Assembly (NCBI GenBank): GCA_900320235.1
Contig: ONRO01000179.1
Location: 1 to 10,079, forward strand
Source: an uncultured Eubacteriales bacterium
Lineage (GTDB): Bacteria > Bacillota > Clostridia > Oscillospirales > Acutalibacteraceae
DNA: 10,079 nucleotides
Direction of reading: 5' to 3'
Shown here one piece after another: positions 6,249-10,079 of this stretch. A program made the translations under genes and the position numbers. The stretch's first letter is position 1, and each line of letters starts with the position of its first letter. The notes under the pieces are model-generated. The model searched no databases, was not told the origin of the DNA, and saw nothing but the letters and a program-made list of their open reading frames with translations.

Positions 6249-8012
6249 ATGGCACTTGACGGAATATTTTTAAGACATATAAAAAATGAGCTTGAGCAAA
6301 GGCTTATTGACAGTAAGGTCGATAAGATTTATCAGCCGACAAAGGATCAGCTTGTTCTGTCCATGCGTTCAAGAGAGGGAAGCGAGCTGTTGCTGATATC
6401 TGCAAGAGCAAACAGTCCGAGAATAAATATAACTGCGGCAAAACCTGAAAACCCGAAGGTTCCGCCCATGTTATGCATGCTTCTGAGAAAAAAGCTTTCA
6501 GGGGCAAGACTCAGGGCTGTGACTCAGCCGGAGCTTGAACGTATGCTCATGCTTGAATTTGAAGGTAAGAATGAGCTTGGAGATACAGTGAAACTGTGTC
6601 TTGCAGTTGAAATAATGGGGCAGTACAGTAATATTATCTTTATAGATGAAAACGGGATGATAATAGATTCAGTCAAAAGGGTAGACGCATCGATGTCTTC
6701 ACAGAGGCTTGTTCTTCCGGGAATGAAATATGAGCTTCCGCCGAAGCAGTCAAAAATCTGCGTTCTTGATCATAATGCTGATGAGATAATAGCAGCAGTT
6801 GAAGCTCTTCCGGGTTCAAAACCGCTTTCTAAAGCTCTGCTTACAGTAATTCAGGGAGTTTCACCGATAATATGCCGGGAACTCGAATATCTGACAGGCA
6901 GGGGAGCAGATGTATTTTCAGATTCACTTGATGAAGAAAAGCGAACAAGGCTTTCCTATTTTCTTAAAAGGGATATCAGGGCTGCAAGAGAATGTACCGG
7001 AGAGCCGTTTATTATCACAGATCAGACAAAAAAACCAATTGATTTTACATTTGAGCATATACAGCAGTATGGCAGCGGAAGATCAGTAAAAGAAGCTGAA
7101 AGCTTCAGTGAACTGCTTGATATATACTATGCAAAAAAGGATAATGCAGAGATCATAAGATCAAAATCAGAAGATCTGAATAAGCTTCTGTCAAATGCAG
7201 CCTCAAGACTTATCAAAAAGATATATATTCAGACTGAGGAGCTGAAAACCTGTGCAGACAGAGAAAAGCTGAGGATCTGCGGAGATCTTCTTCAGGCTAA
7301 TCTTTATAAGATAGAAAGGGGCAGCAGTGAGGTTGAGGTTGAGAATTTCTATGATGAAAACCTTTCAATGTTAAAGATCAGACTTGACCCTGCTCTGAGT
7401 CCGGCTGCAAATGCACAGAGGTACTATAAAAACTATCAGAAGGCAAAAACTGCCGAGCAGGTTCTCAGAGAGCAGATTGAAAAAGCAGAAAACGAGCTTG
7501 ATTATGTATCATCTGTACTTGATTCAGTAAGCAGAGCCGAAAATACAAAGGAACTTGAAGAGATAAGACAAGAGCTTATTGAACAGGGATATCTGAGAGT
7601 AAGGGACAGAAGGAAACACAAATCAGAAAAACCTCTTCCGCCTAAGGAGTATATTTCCGACAGCGGTTTTCGTATATTAGTGGGCAGGAATAATAAGCAG
7701 AATGACAGGCTGACGCTGAAACAATCTGATAAAAACGATATCTGGTTTCATACGAAGGATATCCCCGGCTCACATACTGTAATAGTTACCGAAGGCAGAG
7801 AGCCTGACGAATCAGCAATGCTGATGGCAGCATCCCTTGCAGCATATAACAGCAAGGCAAGAGAAGCCGGAAAGGTACCTGTAGATTTTACCAGAATAAG
7901 GTATGTCAGCAAACCACAGGGCTCAAAACCCGGAATGGTGATTTATGTTAATCAACAGACGATGTTTGTTGAACCGGGAGAATTCTCTGAAAAAAGGATA
8001 AAAAAAGACTGA
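6249..8012 (+). CDS. rqcH: RqcH / NFACT-family ribosome quality control protein
   Basis: Homologue of bacterial RqcH (eukaryotic Rqc2/NEMF; older names FbpA or fibronectin-binding). RqcH binds 50S subunits carrying stalled peptidyl-tRNA and recruits tRNA-Ala to add C-terminal alanine tails that mark the peptide for proteolysis. Seen: 587 residues with full architecture. The NFACT-N domain starts MALDGIFLRHIKNEL and includes SARANSPRINIT. A helix-rich central part with a long charged coiled-coil-like region runs to about residue 440. A C-terminal NFACT-R domain carries GFRILVGRNNKQNDRLTLK and DIWFHTKDIPGSH (from Asp497). Residues 97-98 are Glu-Arg where B. subtilis has Asp-Arg. GGAGGG (6239-6244) lies 4 bases before the ATG. 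It is the last gene of the trmK-nif3-rqcH cluster, 47 bases after nif3. Confidence 0.94.
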   Translation: MALDGIFLRHIKNELEQRLIDSKVDKIYQPTKDQLVLSMRSREGSELLLISARANSPRINITAAKPENPKVPPMLCMLLRKKLSGARLRAVTQPELERMLMLEFEGKNELGDTVKLCLAVEIMGQYSNIIFIDENGMIIDSVKRVDASMSSQRLVLPGMKYELPPKQSKICVLDHNADEIIAAVEALPGSKPLSKALLTVIQGVSPIICRELEYLTGRGADVFSDSLDEEKRTRLSYFLKRDIRAARECTGEPFIITDQTKKPIDFTFEHIQQYGSGRSVKEAESFSELLDIYYAKKDNAEIIRSKSEDLNKLLSNAASRLIKKIYIQTEELKTCADREKLRICGDLLQANLYKIERGSSEVEVENFYDENLSMLKIRLDPALSPAANAQRYYKNYQKAKTAEQVLREQIEKAENELDYVSSVLDSVSRAENTKELEEIRQELIEQGYLRVRDRRKHKSEKPLPPKEYISDSGFRILVGRNNKQNDRLTLKQSDKNDIWFHTKDIPGSHTVIVTEGREPDESAMLMAASLAAYNSKAREAGKVPVDFTRIRYVSKPQGSKPGMVIYVNQQTMFVEPGEFSEKRIKKD

Positions 8013-8022
8013 AATAATATTC

Positions 8023-8060
8023 ATATCACCGTCTGCCTGTCCGGACGGTGATATTTTTTT
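8023..8060 (+). terminator. Strong intrinsic terminator after rqcH
   Basis: ATATCACCGTC (8023-8033) and GACGGTGATAT (8044-8054) form a perfect 11 bp stem with a 10-base loop, followed by a run of seven T (8054-8060). It closes the trmK-nif3-rqcH cluster. Confidence 0.92.
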
Positions 8061-8390
8061 AAAAATACAACAAAAAATGATATATTTTGTTCAGTGAAAT
8101 ACAGATGATTATTCCGGATCATTGTACATAATGGAAAGCATAATCAGAGGTTATCTGGTGTGAAATGCCAGGTCAGATGGAATATTTTTTAATTTCCGAA
8201 TTGTAAAATATATTTCGTAAGGTTTTGTGACTGTAATATTGCTAAAAATATATCCATATCTTAATCTTATTTGTGTTAAAAATAGAAATAAATATAATTC
8301 TATAAAAGAATATAAAGCGTCGCAATATGTAATATGATTGAATAAGACAAATAGAAAAGAAATATAAATGAGAAATATGGAGGATTTGGT
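8061..8390 (+). promoter_or_regulatory. AT-rich gap with candidate promoter for the Na+/phosphate transporter gene
   Basis: No gene is supported in these 330 bases. The best promoter candidate is TTGTGT (8271-8276), a 16-base spacer and a perfect TATAAT (8293-8298); the -35 is only 3/6. This would give a leader of about 85 bases. A second candidate, TTGAAT (8338-8343) and TATAAA (8363-8368), has a 19-base spacer and would start almost at the ribosome binding site. Further upstream, a weak hairpin (TTATCTG 8151-8157 with CAGATGG 8174-8180, two G-U pairs) is followed by six T (8185-8190). I see no recognisable Pho box or riboswitch. Confidence 0.4.
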
Positions 8391-10061
8391 ATGACCTTCG
8401 ATCACGCAATGATTATGGAAATTATCCTCGCACTTGGAGGACTTGGTCTTTTTCTGTATGGAATGAGACTGATGGGTGAGGGACTTGAACTTGCAGCAGG
8501 TTCAAATCTCAGAACACTTCTTGAAAAGCTCACGACGAACAGATTTCTCGGTGCCCTTGTCGGAGTTGTAGTCACAGGTATTATTCAGAGTTCAACTGCT
8601 GTATCAGTCATGTGTGTAGGTTTTGTAAATGCACAGATAATGAATCTGAGTCAGGCAATGGGAGTTATAATGGGAGCTACCATCGGTACAACCGTTACAA
8701 GTGTTCTTTTGTCGATACAGATATCAGATTATGCGCCTATTGCTATTTTTATCGGAGCAATAATGGTTATGCTCTGCAAGAAAAATAACCATAAATATAT
8801 AGGGCAGATAATAGCCGGATTTGGCATATTGTTTTTCGGAATGAAAACGATGAGTGCCAATCTCAAGCCGATTGCTCAGTCCGATTTTTTCAGCAATATA
8901 ATCACATCAGTAAGTGATCCTATTGTAGGTGTATTTTTCGGAATAGCTTTTGCAGCGATACTCCAGAGTTCATCCGCAGCTGTCGGTGTACTTCAGGCAC
9001 TCGGTGCAGCAGGTGCACTTACACTGCCGAATGCGGTATATATGGTTTATGGAATACATATAGGAGCCTGTGTAACAGCAGTTATATCTGCAATAGGAGC
9101 TACGAAAGCAGCGAAAAGAACTGCACTTTCCTATGTATTGTTCACGGGAATAGGAACGCTTCTGTTTGTACTTGTGTCACTGTTCACACCGTTCCATGCA
9201 TGGATCGAATCTGTAACACAAAGTGTTCCGTTCCAGATTTCGCTTGTACATATCATATCAAGCATAGTTGCGACACTTGTACTTCTTCCTGGTGTTGATC
9301 TCATTAACAAGTTTTCTACCTTTATCATTCGCGGCAAAGAGGAAAACGAAATAGAGCAGAGCCGTCTTAAATATGTTGACGAACGACTTCTTAATACACC
9401 GCCTTTTGCTGTATCTCAGGTTACAAAAGAGATTGACAGAATGGGAAAGCTTGCAAGGAAGAATTTTGAGCTGTCAATGAAGGCATTCCTTGAAAAGGAT
9501 GCCAAAATGATTGCCGAAGTAGAGAATAACGAGGAAGTAATAGATTACCTGAATATGGCAATAACGTCATTCCTAGTGAAGCTCAACGGTCTGAATCTTG
9601 AGGACAGCGACCGACTGAAGATAGGTTCATATTATCATGTTGTCAGTGATATGGAGCGTATCGGTGACCATGCAGAGAATATATGCGAGCTTGCGAATAT
9701 GCTTATCACAAAGGATGAATCCTTCAGTGATGATGCTGCAAAAGAAATAGAAACCATGAACAAGCTTGTAACGAATATTATCGATGATTCCCTGAAAATG
9801 TTTGAATCAAGCCACTTTGATCAGAAGATGGTAGACCTTGTCAGCAGTATTGAGGATGAGATCGATGATAAAACAGCTGTATATAAGTCAAGACATATTG
9901 AACGACTCAGTGAGGGAATATGTAATGCAACAGTCGGAACTCTGTTTATGGAGCTTCTGACGAACCTCGAAAGAATAGCAGATCACAGTACAAATATTGC
10001 ATTTTCGATGTACCCGAATCAGGAGGCACCAAGACTTGAAAGCGAAGCTGTAAAAGCCTGA
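8391..10061 (+). CDS. Na+/phosphate cotransporter (NptA/PNaS family) with PhoU-like C-terminal domain
   Basis: Predicted sodium-coupled phosphate importer in the cytoplasmic membrane. Seen: 556 residues. The N-terminal half (about 1-320) has around eight hydrophobic segments and the duplicated family signature: QSST at 66-69 (GIIQSSTAV) and QSSS at 192-195 (AILQSSSAAV). The C-terminal half is a soluble helical PhoU-like domain with both metal-binding repeats, MERIGDHAENI (421-431) and LERIADHSTNI (526-536). This two-part layout is standard for bacterial Na/Pi transporters; the PhoU part probably adjusts transport to phosphate supply. GGAGG (8379-8383) lies 7 bases before the ATG. The gene stands alone after a terminator and a long gap; phosphate control is possible but not visible in the sequence. 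It is complete, ending 18 bases before the window edge. Confidence 0.94.
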   Translation: MTFDHAMIMEIILALGGLGLFLYGMRLMGEGLELAAGSNLRTLLEKLTTNRFLGALVGVVVTGIIQSSTAVSVMCVGFVNAQIMNLSQAMGVIMGATIGTTVTSVLLSIQISDYAPIAIFIGAIMVMLCKKNNHKYIGQIIAGFGILFFGMKTMSANLKPIAQSDFFSNIITSVSDPIVGVFFGIAFAAILQSSSAAVGVLQALGAAGALTLPNAVYMVYGIHIGACVTAVISAIGATKAAKRTALSYVLFTGIGTLLFVLVSLFTPFHAWIESVTQSVPFQISLVHIISSIVATLVLLPGVDLINKFSTFIIRGKEENEIEQSRLKYVDERLLNTPPFAVSQVTKEIDRMGKLARKNFELSMKAFLEKDAKMIAEVENNEEVIDYLNMAITSFLVKLNGLNLEDSDRLKIGSYYHVVSDMERIGDHAENICELANMLITKDESFSDDAAKEIETMNKLVTNIIDDSLKMFESSHFDQKMVDLVSSIEDEIDDKTAVYKSRHIERLSEGICNATVGTLFMELLTNLERIADHSTNIAFSMYPNQEAPRLESEAVKA

Positions 10062-10079
10062 AAGAATTCGGTATAAGTA

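Noticed and set aside
8201..8300. Pho box upstream of the Na+/phosphate transporter
   Set aside because: I looked for repeated TTAACA-like hexamers at helical spacing and did not find a convincing array.
8151..8405. 84-residue open frame on the minus strand across the gap before the phosphate transporter gene
   Set aside because: Its start lies inside the transporter gene. The translation is dominated by Ile, Phe, Leu and Tyr as expected from AT-rich noncoding DNA, and no ribosome binding site is apparent.

Overview
The window looks like chromosomal DNA of a low-GC Firmicute of the class Clostridia, plausibly a Ruminococcus-like member of the Oscillospiraceae. The reasons are AT-rich composition, strong GGAGG-type ribosome binding sites, two TTG starts, U-tailed hairpin terminators, and the gene families present (a cytidylate kinase-like protein, a DUF1858 redox-disulfide protein, the trmK-nif3 pair and an RqcH/NFACT protein). 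The genus is an inference.

Layout. One minus-strand gene (124-1731) encodes a lipoprotein of the OppA-type peptide-binding family. It starts at a TTG behind a good ribosome binding site, with a near-consensus sigma-A promoter about 140 bases upstream. All other genes are on the plus strand. A divergent AT-rich gap leads to a cytidylate kinase-like gene whose stop overlaps (ATGA) an 84-residue protein of unknown function. Next come a left-handed beta-helix acyltransferase-like protein ending in a hairpin terminator, a Nudix hydrolase of the IPP-isomerase-like type, and a 68-residue CxxC protein (DUF1858) with its own promoter and terminator. A compact cluster follows: trmK (tRNA m1A22 methyltransferase), nif3/yqfO (dinuclear metal protein) and rqcH (ribosome quality control), closed by a strong terminator. 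After a 378-base gap comes a Na+/phosphate cotransporter with a PhoU-like tail. The window ends just after its stop.

How the genes fit together. trmK and rqcH both act in translation (tRNA modification and rescue of stalled large subunits), and nif3 commonly sits beside trmK in Firmicutes. The other genes are short independent units for peptide uptake or sensing, nucleotide or cofactor chemistry, thiol redox and phosphate transport. I see no mobile element, CRISPR array, tRNA, rRNA or phage gene.

Most of the window is ordinary core genome. The points most worth a second look are the unknown protein translationally coupled to the kinase-like gene, the Glu-Arg in place of Asp-Arg at the key RqcH position, the inverted repeat in the lipoprotein leader, the hairpin leader of the beta-helix gene, and the GC-rich first 50 bases. 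I found no convincing undescribed multi-gene system.
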